From: Kiritimatiellia bacterium
GTDB taxonomy: Bacteria > Verrucomicrobiota > Kiritimatiellia > SLAD01
NCBI GenBank assembly: GCA_007134175.1
Contig: SLLF01000119.1
Span: forward strand, 1-6,971
Reading direction: 5' to 3'
Length of the DNA: 6,971 nucleotides
Shown: positions 1 to 5,416 of the stretch, in pieces
Layout of the letters: every line of letters begins with the position of its first letter
Numbering within the stretch: position 1 is the stretch's first letter
Translations under genes and position numbers: made by a program
The notes under the pieces: model-generated
Told to the model about the DNA's origin: nothing
Seen by the model: the letters and a program-made list of their open reading frames with translations, nothing else
The model's database searches: none

Positions 1-1
1 A

Positions 2-136
2 CTCACGCTGCTGTTTGAGATCCGCTTCGGACACACGAGTGGTCGTTCGCTGATGATGCTGGTGATTGCGCTGCTGGCGACAGCGCAATGGCCTCCAGTT
101 AGGGCTGGCGGTTCCTCGGACCGTCAGAACGTATAG
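2..136 (+). CDS. C-terminal fragment of a probable membrane protein (5' part outside window)
   Basis: An open frame enters at the left edge and runs 44 codons to a TAG at 134-136. It starts LTLLFEIRFGHTSGRS, continues with a hydrophobic stretch (roughly residues 17-27, SLMMLVIALLA) and ends in a short polar tail, which looks like the end of an inner-membrane protein with its last helix near the C-terminus. The other two + frames are broken by stops early in this stretch. In an envelope-polysaccharide locus an O-antigen ligase or polymerase would fit, but the fragment is too short to show this, so no function is assigned. Its last 13 bases overlap the end of the convergent sulfotransferase gene. 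It could also be a chance open frame. Confidence 0.4.
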   Translation, partial: LTLLFEIRFGHTSGRSLMMLVIALLATAQWPPVRAGGSSDRQNV

Positions 137-894
137 CCGAAATGCTCGATCTCCCGGGCGCACAGCGCTGAAACCATTGCGCGTGTCTCGGGATTGAAGA
201 GCGTGCGGTAATCCCTGCCCTGGCGCGTATGGGTTTTCGCTGACGTGAGTTCGGCATCGCCGGGCAGGCCCAGTTCACCGACGAGTTGGACCCAGTCCGC
301 CCCCAGGCGTTCGTAACGCAGCACATGCGTCAGCGCCAAGCGCCCGTCACGGTGAAAATAGAACGCCTCTCCGAGTTTCCGCCGAAAATCCGATCCGCGA
401 TGATCCGGCGAGTTGTCATAGACGGCACGAACGAAAGCCTCGAACGTCGGGCGCTCGGTGTCCCGGAGCTTGCGGTATCGCCAGAAATAGGCGCTCGCAA
501 AATAGTCGTACGGATTGCGTGTTACGGCAATACGACGATAACGCGCGAACTCGTCCGGGAAGGCGCGCTGACATTCATCGGCCCCGGAATGTGTTACCAG
601 CCCGTAGACGTCGCGGAAATGCCGCTTCACCGACCAGTTGACCAGGTTCCCAAAGGCGCGTCGACCGCCAAGGGGTACGGCAAGCGCTTTTCTGTACCAG
701 GCGGCACTGCGAGGGCGCATGGCGATGCGCATGGTTCTCCGCGTGGGCCAGACACCCTGCATGAGTGCGTCGTCCAGCACGCCAAGAATCAGGTCATCCG
801 GCCCAAGGTGCCTCAACAAGGAGATTTTTACAGCGCTGCCCGCCATCTTCGGTGCGTGCAGGAAGATGAACCCGTATTTATGGGAGATGATCAC
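124..894 (-). CDS. Sulfotransferase family 2-type protein (PAPS-dependent)
   Basis: This 256-aa protein is a probable cytoplasmic sulfotransferase that moves sulfate from PAPS to a carbohydrate hydroxyl. The phosphosulfate-binding loop lies at residues 11-22 (FLHAPKMAGSAV, with Lys16 in the PK position), directly after a short N-terminal strand as is usual in the family. The 3'-phosphate-binding motif is at residues 121-137, with Arg126 and Ser134 eight residues apart (VTRNPYDYFASAY). An LRYERL motif (192-197) and a C-terminal REIEHFGY ending (247-254) are also typical of bacterial members. The loop reads PKMAGS rather than the more common PKTAGT or PKTGGT. The start is GTG at 892-894; it places the binding loop at the usual distance from the N-terminus and has a GAGG upstream. 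It is the second gene of a two-gene unit, 27 nt after another sulfotransferase. The acceptor is unknown; LPS core, O-antigen or exopolysaccharide is inferred from the neighbours. Confidence 0.88.
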   Translation of the reverse strand: MIISHKYGFIFLHAPKMAGSAVKISLLRHLGPDDLILGVLDDALMQGVWPTRRTMRIAMRPRSAAWYRKALAVPLGGRRAFGNLVNWSVKRHFRDVYGLVTHSGADECQRAFPDEFARYRRIAVTRNPYDYFASAYFWRYRKLRDTERPTFEAFVRAVYDNSPDHRGSDFRRKLGEAFYFHRDGRLALTHVLRYERLGADWVQLVGELGLPGDAELTSAKTHTRQGRDYRTLFNPETRAMVSALCAREIEHFGYTF

Positions 895-903
895 GGACTC
901 GCG

Positions 904-907
904 CCTC
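904..907 (-). promoter_or_regulatory. Ribosome-binding site for the downstream sulfotransferase
   Basis: On the minus strand a GAGG lies nine bases before the GTG at 894, inside the 27-nt gap after the upstream gene's stop. It supports GTG as the true start and the translation of both sulfotransferases from one transcript. Confidence 0.55.
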
Positions 908-921
908 GTCCCTAGTGGCCA

Positions 922-1791
922 TCAGGGGTGGTATCCCAGGCTCGCCAGCATGTCTTTGTGCGCGCGGGCGACCTCGGCCAGTTCCGGTTCCTGCCGGTAG
1001 GCGTAAGCCCTGTCGGGGCGGAATCGCCGTGCTTCCCGCGTGACCGCTTCCCTTGGAGCGTCGAGGCCGCAGAACTCGATGATGGCCCCCAAGTGGGATT
1101 CGGGCGCTTCAAGCAGGTCCTCGTAGCGCAGTTCCAGGGCCTGGTCTCCCAGGCTCCGCACGTGCGCCTGCGCTCGGGCCGTGTAGGCCTGCCAAAGCGC
1201 GAGCCCCCGCCCGAGATCAGCGACCGACACGGAGTGCGCGAACCCGCTGCGTTTCGGGGCGAAGGGGTTGTTCACGTAAGCGGAGCGCCGTGCGCGGTAG
1301 CGTGATGCTGCCTGCTCGAATGCGCGTCGGCGGCGTACCCGCAGGCTATGGGCAACATCCACCCCATGGCGCATGATGTGCAGCACACGCGCGTTCGGGA
1401 AAATATCGAGCCATAGCGGAAGGGTGAACGTGTTCCGGGGGTCCTTCCAGCCCCAGGGGAACTGTATGCCGTGCATGGATCTGGCACCCAGCCAGCGTGC
1501 TGCACCGAGGTACCGCATGCTGGCCGGCCCGGCGGTAATGCCGCGAAGGTAGTCGGTCACTAATTCACGCACGTCCTCGCAGTCAAGCAACAGGTCAACA
1601 CCCTGCGGCTTCTCCCACGTGGCGCTGGCCTGGCCGAATACCCAGTAGTTGAGGGTGTTGGTAAACCGGCATTCCTCGTTACGGCTGGTACCTCTGCCCA
1701 TGAAAAAGCCGAAACCCTGCAGTGTGCGCGTCAGCATACTTGTTCCCGAGCGGTGCATGCCGATGATGATCACGGGCGGTCTGGCGGACAT
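922..1791 (-). CDS. Sulfotransferase family protein (Sulfotransfer_1/3-like)
   Basis: This 289-aa protein is a second PAPS-dependent sulfotransferase, of a different family from its neighbour. The 5'-phosphosulfate-binding loop is at residues 7-20 (VIIIGMHRSGTSML). The 3'-phosphate motif is at 136-150, with Arg141 and Ser149 (IMRHGVDVAHSL). Between them a GWKDPRNTF block (114-122) and later an LRYEDLLEAP block (221-230) match the bacterial sulfotransferase pattern. Length is normal. No signal peptide or membrane helix is seen, so it should act in the cytoplasm where PAPS is made. I chose the ATG at 1789-1791, preceded by a weak AGAG at 1800-1803. A TTG ten codons upstream (1819-1821) keeps the frame but has no Shine-Dalgarno and adds a non-conserved tail. 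It is the first gene of the minus-strand pair and lies below the promoter at 1863-1890. Its acceptor is unknown. Confidence 0.9.
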   Translation of the reverse strand: MSARPPVIIIGMHRSGTSMLTRTLQGFGFFMGRGTSRNEECRFTNTLNYWVFGQASATWEKPQGVDLLLDCEDVRELVTDYLRGITAGPASMRYLGAARWLGARSMHGIQFPWGWKDPRNTFTLPLWLDIFPNARVLHIMRHGVDVAHSLRVRRRRAFEQAASRYRARRSAYVNNPFAPKRSGFAHSVSVADLGRGLALWQAYTARAQAHVRSLGDQALELRYEDLLEAPESHLGAIIEFCGLDAPREAVTREARRFRPDRAYAYRQEPELAEVARAHKDMLASLGYHP

Positions 1792-1862
1792 GGCGGGTTC
1801 TCTTGTGCTGGAGCAGGGCAATCAATCACGCAAAGCCCCGCGGATTGGTCGCAAGTGGGCCG

Positions 1863-1890
1863 ATTGTAACTGCATCCGGGTTCAGGGCAA
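1863..1890 (-). promoter_or_regulatory. Probable sigma70 promoter for the sulfotransferase pair
   Basis: On the minus strand there is a -35 box TTGCCC (1885-1890, 4 of 6 consensus bases), a 16-nt spacer, and a -10 box TACAAT (1863-1868, 5 of 6). Transcription would begin near 1855 and give a leader of about 65 nt before the ATG at 1791. It is the best promoter match I found in the divergent gap. It rests on sequence matching only. Confidence 0.5.
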
Positions 1891-1963
1891 TTGCCTGTGG
1901 GTCGCTTTGATTCCCATGGGTTTGGTCGCGGCCCGGGTCCCACACGGGTACCATCTCGGTCTG

Positions 1964-1973
1964 TCTCGCGAGA
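1964..1973. repeat. Perfect 10-bp palindrome TCTCGCGAGA
   Basis: TCTCGCGAGA equals its own reverse complement. It lies 67 bases before the chosen start of the first glycosyltransferase and about 100 bases upstream of the minus-strand promoter's start point. It could be an operator half or a chance palindrome; nothing else supports a role. Confidence 0.3.
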
Positions 1974-2040
1974 AACCGGCAGCAAGCGGGCTTTCTACCA
2001 GGCTTGCGCTGTCACCATGCAAATCTCGGTGTTCACGATA

Positions 2041-3141
2041 ATGACGGGTGACCGGAAAAAACGCCTTGCCATACTTGCACCACTCAAGGAATGGGGTGGT
2101 ATCGAACGGAAAATGCTGATTCTGTGCCGGGAATTTGTTGCAGCCGGCATTGATGTGGAGTTTCTGCTCACGCGCGGTGGGCGAGTCCCGTATCCTTCCC
2201 AATTCCCTTCCGAAGTCAGGATTGTGGATCTTGGTAGTCGCGGCAAGCTGGACGCACTGCCGAAACTGATTCGCCATCTTCGTCAAAGCCGTCCGGATGC
2301 GCTGCTGACCGCGAAGGATCATGCGGCCAAGGTGGGGGTGCTGGCGAGCCGGCTCGGAAGGCTGAGCGTGCCGGTCTACGTCAAGGTGACCAATACGCTC
2401 AGCCAGACGCTGCGCCGCCCGGCCAAGCGCTATTCTGCCCGATGGCTGTACCGGCGCGCGGCGCGCGTGATCGCGATCTCCAACGGCGTCCGGGAGGACC
2501 TCATCCAGGAGTTTGGCATGCGCCCGGACTTGGTGGAAGTCATCTACAACCCGATGTTCACCCCGGATTTCCCGGAGCGGGCTGCCCAGCCGGTCGATCA
2601 TCCGTGGCTCCAGGCTGGGCAGCCGCCGGTGTTCATGGGGGCTGGAAGGCTCACCACGCAGAAGGATTTTGTCACGCTCGTGGACGCATTTGCTGACCTG
2701 CGCTCGCGCCGGGAGTGCCGTCTGATCATTCTGGGTGAAGGGACGGAACGGGAGGCCATCCTGCGGCGGGCGGCGGATCTCGGCGTATCGGACGATGTCG
2801 ATCTGCCGGGTTACATCCAGGACCCCATTCCCTGGATGGCGCGGGCCGGCGTGTTCGTGTTGTCATCCCGCTACGAGGGCCTGGGTAACGTGCTGGTGGA
2901 GGCAATGGCTGTCGGTACCCAGGTTGTATCCACCGATTGCCCGAGTGGACCGCGGGAGATCCTCGAGGGGGGGCGCTTTGGCAAGCTGGTGCCCGTGGGC
3001 GATGCGCGGGCGCTGGCACAGGGAATGGCCGGGGCGCTCGATCAACCCATGGCAAAGCCGGACCTGATTGCAGGCGCGGAACGGTTTCGAAGTGCGACCA
3101 TCGCCGGGCAGTATCTCAGCCTGATGCGGCTGATAGACTGA
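2041..3141 (+). CDS. Glycosyltransferase family 4 (GT-B fold), first of a paralogous pair
   Basis: This 366-aa enzyme probably transfers a sugar from a nucleotide-sugar donor to a growing surface glycan at the cytoplasmic face of the inner membrane, with retention of configuration as is known for GT4. The N-terminal Rossmann half opens with RLAILAPLKEWGGIER (8-23), containing the glycine-rich acceptor-side loop. The linker has VIAISNGV (143-150) and VIYNP (167-171). The C-terminal donor half has GAGRLTTQKDF (200-210), LIILGEGTERE (228-238) and the EX7E motif Glu279-Glu287 within SRYEGLGNVLVEAM, followed by VSTDCPSGPREIL (296-308). No membrane segment is evident. I chose ATG 2041 because it puts the first strand at the usual place; ATG 2017 is an in-frame alternative with a weak AGG 14 bases upstream, and a TTG at 1891 is unlikely. 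Donor and acceptor cannot be told from sequence. The 5' third is visibly poorer in G+C (about 50-60%) than the rest. Confidence 0.9.
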   Translation: MTGDRKKRLAILAPLKEWGGIERKMLILCREFVAAGIDVEFLLTRGGRVPYPSQFPSEVRIVDLGSRGKLDALPKLIRHLRQSRPDALLTAKDHAAKVGVLASRLGRLSVPVYVKVTNTLSQTLRRPAKRYSARWLYRRAARVIAISNGVREDLIQEFGMRPDLVEVIYNPMFTPDFPERAAQPVDHPWLQAGQPPVFMGAGRLTTQKDFVTLVDAFADLRSRRECRLIILGEGTEREAILRRAADLGVSDDVDLPGYIQDPIPWMARAGVFVLSSRYEGLGNVLVEAMAVGTQVVSTDCPSGPREILEGGRFGKLVPVGDARALAQGMAGALDQPMAKPDLIAGAERFRSATIAGQYLSLMRLID

Positions 3142-3198
3142 AGCCCGCGTTCTGGGAGGGTTTTGGCGCGCCGTCACCCGACTCATGGTTCCAAGCAC

Positions 3199-3205
3199 AG
3201 GAAGG
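3199..3205 (+). promoter_or_regulatory. Strong ribosome-binding site that fixes the second glycosyltransferase start
   Basis: AGGAAGG lies five bases before the GTG at 3211. The open frame extends back to a TTG at 3163, but the only purine-rich element near that codon (GGGAGGG, 3154-3160) ends just two bases before it, which is too close to work well. The GTG is therefore preferred. Confidence 0.7.
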
Positions 3206-3210
3206 CATTT

Positions 3211-4314
3211 GTGTCCCAGCGTCCCGTCACCCTGTTATTCGCCACCTCAGGTCATAGTGGAGTGGATCGCGTCGTCGCGAACCTGCTTCCGGAGTTCGCC
3301 CGGGTGCCCCGGCAGTTTCACCTCCTGACGATTCGCAATCATGGCCCGCTGATTTCAGACCGGCTGCCCGCGAATATCCGTGAAATCCGGCTCGGGGTCG
3401 GTACCAAAAAACTGGTCATGCCGCCGCTGGCGCTGTATTTGCGACGGCATCGCCCCGAGGTGCTGCTGACCGCAAATCACCAGTTGAATCGCGCCGCGTT
3501 GATGGCGCGTCGCCTGACCGGCGTGGATACGCGGGTGGTCATCCGTATGGGCATGTCCCTGACCGCGATGGGTGCGGAGATGGGAAGGGCAAAGCGGGAG
3601 CGCTTGTTCGCCTCGATGCGCCGCTGGTATCCGCTGGCCGATGCTGTTGTGACCCCCTCGCAGGGTGTTGCCGATGACCTGGAGCGGCTGGCGCATGTGG
3701 CGCATGACCGGCTGCATGTGATTCGTAATCCGCTGCTCAACCCGCGGTTTTACGAACAGGCGGCGGAACCGGTGGAGCATGCCTGGTACGGCGATGCCGG
3801 AACTCCCGTGATTCTCGCGGCGGGCTCGCTGGAGCCGCGTAAGGATTTCCCGACGCTTCTGCGTGCCTTCGCCCGGCTACGGCAGCGGCGGGACGCGCGG
3901 CTCGTCATCCTCGGGGAAGGAAAGGAACGTGAGCGCCTGACACGCCTGGCGGATGCCCTCGGCGTCGCGGCCCATGTCAGCCTGCCGGGATTCGATGGTA
4001 ACCCCTACCGGCATATGGCCCGGGCCGATGTGTTTGTTCTTTCGTCGCGCAGGGAGGGCGCTTCCGCCGTGATTATCGAAGCCATGGCGTGTGGAACCCC
4101 GGTGGTGTCGACCGACTGCCCGAGCGGCCCGGCCGAGGCCCTTGCGAATGGCGAACTGGGGCGACTGGTGGCGGTCGGTGACGACGTCGCCATGGCCGAA
4201 GCGATCGAGCAGACGCTTTGTCATCCGCCCGATCCGGATGTGCTCAGGGCAGCCGTGCAGGAGCACCGCTGCGAGGTCGCGGCCAATCGTTATCTGCGTG
4301 CAATGGGGCTCTAG
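3211..4314 (+). CDS. Glycosyltransferase family 4 (GT-B fold), second of a paralogous pair
   Basis: This 367-aa protein, from the GTG at 3211, has the same layout as the preceding gene and is clearly its paralogue. The N-terminal half starts VTLLFATSGHSGVDRVVANL (6-25), where SGVDRVV stands in for the usual GGVERVV loop. Then come LLTANHQ (85-91), VVTPSQGV (146-153), VIRNP (170-174), AAGSLEPRKDF (203-213) and LVILGEGKERE (231-241). The EX7E pair is Glu282-Glu290 in REGASAVIIEAM, followed by VSTDCPSGPAEAL (299-311). It likely adds a sugar to a lipid-linked or lipid A-core acceptor in the cytoplasm, using a sugar nucleotide. The region around the first catalytic Glu differs from the partner (EGASAVII against EGLGNVLV), so the two may use different donors. 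It starts 69 nt after the first gene's stop and probably shares its transcript. The specific sugar is not predictable here. Confidence 0.9.
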   Translation: MSQRPVTLLFATSGHSGVDRVVANLLPEFARVPRQFHLLTIRNHGPLISDRLPANIREIRLGVGTKKLVMPPLALYLRRHRPEVLLTANHQLNRAALMARRLTGVDTRVVIRMGMSLTAMGAEMGRAKRERLFASMRRWYPLADAVVTPSQGVADDLERLAHVAHDRLHVIRNPLLNPRFYEQAAEPVEHAWYGDAGTPVILAAGSLEPRKDFPTLLRAFARLRQRRDARLVILGEGKERERLTRLADALGVAAHVSLPGFDGNPYRHMARADVFVLSSRREGASAVIIEAMACGTPVVSTDCPSGPAEALANGELGRLVAVGDDVAMAEAIEQTLCHPPDPDVLRAAVQEHRCEVAANRYLRAMGL

Positions 4315-4426
4315 GTTGCGGAAACCTGACCAGCCGTGGCGGCGCGTAGATCAAGTGGTGACCACTGCCCCGTTGGCGTGGCCGGCGCCGCGAAAATAAC
4401 CGTGGCCGAGTAGGCTTTACGGAGAA
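4315..4426. other. Convergent intergenic gap with small inverted repeats, no clear terminator
   Basis: The gap lies between the ends of the second glycosyltransferase and the acyltransferase, which face each other. It holds weak inverted repeats: AGGTT/AACCT around a 5-nt loop (4313-4327), the odd palindrome AGTGGT-G-ACCACT (4354-4366), and a GC-rich GGCG/CGCC pair near 4375-4390. None is followed by a T-run in either direction, so I see no intrinsic terminator. Rho-dependent ending is possible. Confidence 0.5.
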
Positions 4427-5377
4427 TCAGCCCTTGGTCGAGCTGCGCTGGTGCGAGTAAAGGTTCGTTCGCGGGTCCTCCTGTCGCTTGAAGCGCCGGT
4501 GGATCCACAAATACTGTTCAGGGTAGCGCTCCACTGCCCGTTCCAGTACCTGGTTCATCCGCGTGGCGTCCGCGACATCGTCCCCAGAGGGAAATCCATC
4601 CAGTGTTTCCTGAAACTCGATCAGGTAGCTGCCATCGGGTTGCCGGAAGAAGAACAGGGGGATGACGTTTGCCTTGCCCATTCTGCTTAGCCGGCTCAGG
4701 GCCGTTATCGTTGCCGCGGGCACACCGAAAAAAGGCGCGAACACGCTGTGTTTCCGTCCGTAATCCTGGTCTCCGGCGTACCAGATGGATCGCCCCTGTT
4801 TCAGGGCCCGCAGCATCCCTCTGATGTCGTCCTTGGACACCGCATCGTCCACATTGCGCTGCCGCGCTTCCCGCATGGCCCGGTCCAGTACCGGCTTTTT
4901 CCGAATCGGTTTGTAAATGGCGACCATGGGAATCCGGTTGGGCAGCAGCCTCGCGCACAGTTCCACTGACAGGAAATGGCCCGACATGGCAATGACCGGC
5001 TTGCCCTGTTTCAGCAGCGCCTGCAGGTGCTCTTCACCGCGCACTTCCACGGGAATGCGCCCCACCTGTGGGCCACCGAACCAGCCCAGTGCGGTTTCGA
5101 CGACGGCGCGTCCGGTGGCCCGGAAGTTTTCCTTTGCCAGGCGCTCCCGTTCCTGCTCGCTCATCTCCGGGAAACACAGCTCCAGGTTCCGGCGCGCGAT
5201 GGCTCGGCGTTTCCGGGCCAGGTGATAGGCGCATCCACCCAGCGCGGCACCCAACCGAATGCCCAGTCGCCAGGGCAGCCTCGCCAGCAGCCAAAGGACC
5301 AGCAGGGTCAGGCGCTGCCCCCAGGTGGCGGGATGCGCGGGATGGTTTGGATACTCGCTGCGCTTTTTCTTGGTCAC
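4427..5377 (-). CDS. lpxL: LpxL/HtrB-type lipid A (Kdo2-lipid IVA) acyltransferase
   Basis: This 316-aa protein matches the LpxL/LpxM late acyltransferase family, which moves a fatty acyl chain from acyl-ACP to the primary chains of lipid A at the inner face of the cytoplasmic membrane. A basic N-terminus (TKKKR) is followed by a hydrophobic anchor (about 22-50). The catalytic HX4D/E motif is His134-Glu139 in MSGHFLSVEL. Further family blocks are WYAGDQDYG (199-207), VFAPFFGVPAAT (212-223) and the C-terminal YLWIHRRFK (289-297). Length is close to E. coli LpxL (306 aa). The start is GTG at 5375-5377; no good Shine-Dalgarno is visible, but no better start was found and this one keeps the N-terminal anchor. 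It lies 39 nt after msbA on the same strand, so co-transcription is likely. LpxL, LpxM and LpxP cannot be told apart by eye; the symbol marks the family rather than proven chain or position specificity. Confidence 0.85.
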   Translation of the reverse strand: MTKKKRSEYPNHPAHPATWGQRLTLLVLWLLARLPWRLGIRLGAALGGCAYHLARKRRAIARRNLELCFPEMSEQERERLAKENFRATGRAVVETALGWFGGPQVGRIPVEVRGEEHLQALLKQGKPVIAMSGHFLSVELCARLLPNRIPMVAIYKPIRKKPVLDRAMREARQRNVDDAVSKDDIRGMLRALKQGRSIWYAGDQDYGRKHSVFAPFFGVPAATITALSRLSRMGKANVIPLFFFRQPDGSYLIEFQETLDGFPSGDDVADATRMNQVLERAVERYPEQYLWIHRRFKRQEDPRTNLYSHQRSSTKG

Positions 5378-5416
5378 GGCGTCTGTAAGCGGTTGCGGCG
5401 TGGGGCCGGGCGCCTG

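Larger units (their letters stand above)
1792..2040. other. Divergent intergenic region between sulfotransferase and glycosyltransferase units
   Basis: These 249 bases separate two units transcribed away from each other. The left half holds the minus-strand promoter described separately. I found no convincing -35/-10 pair on the plus strand for the glycosyltransferases, although one must lie here or the unit must use another sigma factor. The plus frame stays open from a TTG at 1891, but the translated extension is rich in Gly, Arg and Pro and looks non-coding. A 10-bp palindrome sits at 1964-1973. No RNA gene or riboswitch-like structure was recognised. Confidence 0.6.

Noticed and set aside
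286..915. A 209-codon + strand open frame opposite the sulfotransferase gene
   Set aside because: It is antisense to a protein with clear sulfotransferase motifs, shows no domain-like pattern, and long antisense frames are expected in GC-rich DNA.
1529..1540. GGCGGTAATGCC, resembling the ops element (GGCGGTAGNNTG) used by RfaH in polysaccharide operons
   Set aside because: It mismatches the consensus after GGCGGTA, and lies on the plus strand inside a minus-strand coding gene, not in a leader.
1891..2040. Upstream TTG start extending the first glycosyltransferase by 50 residues
   Set aside because: The extension is Gly/Arg/Pro-rich, has no Shine-Dalgarno, and would put the conserved first strand far from the N-terminus.
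1882..2601. A 239-codon minus-strand frame across the start of the first glycosyltransferase
   Set aside because: It is rich in His, Arg and Gln with no recognisable motif and lies opposite a clear GT4 gene; a shadow of that gene.
3163..3210. TTG start extending the second glycosyltransferase by 16 residues
   Set aside because: Its purine-rich element is only two bases away, while AGGAAGG sits at ideal distance before the GTG at 3211.
4370..4400. GC-rich inverted repeat next to an A-rich run, considered as a terminator
   Set aside because: Read on the plus strand the repeat is followed by A residues, and on the minus strand the T-run comes before the repeat, so neither direction gives hairpin plus U-tract.
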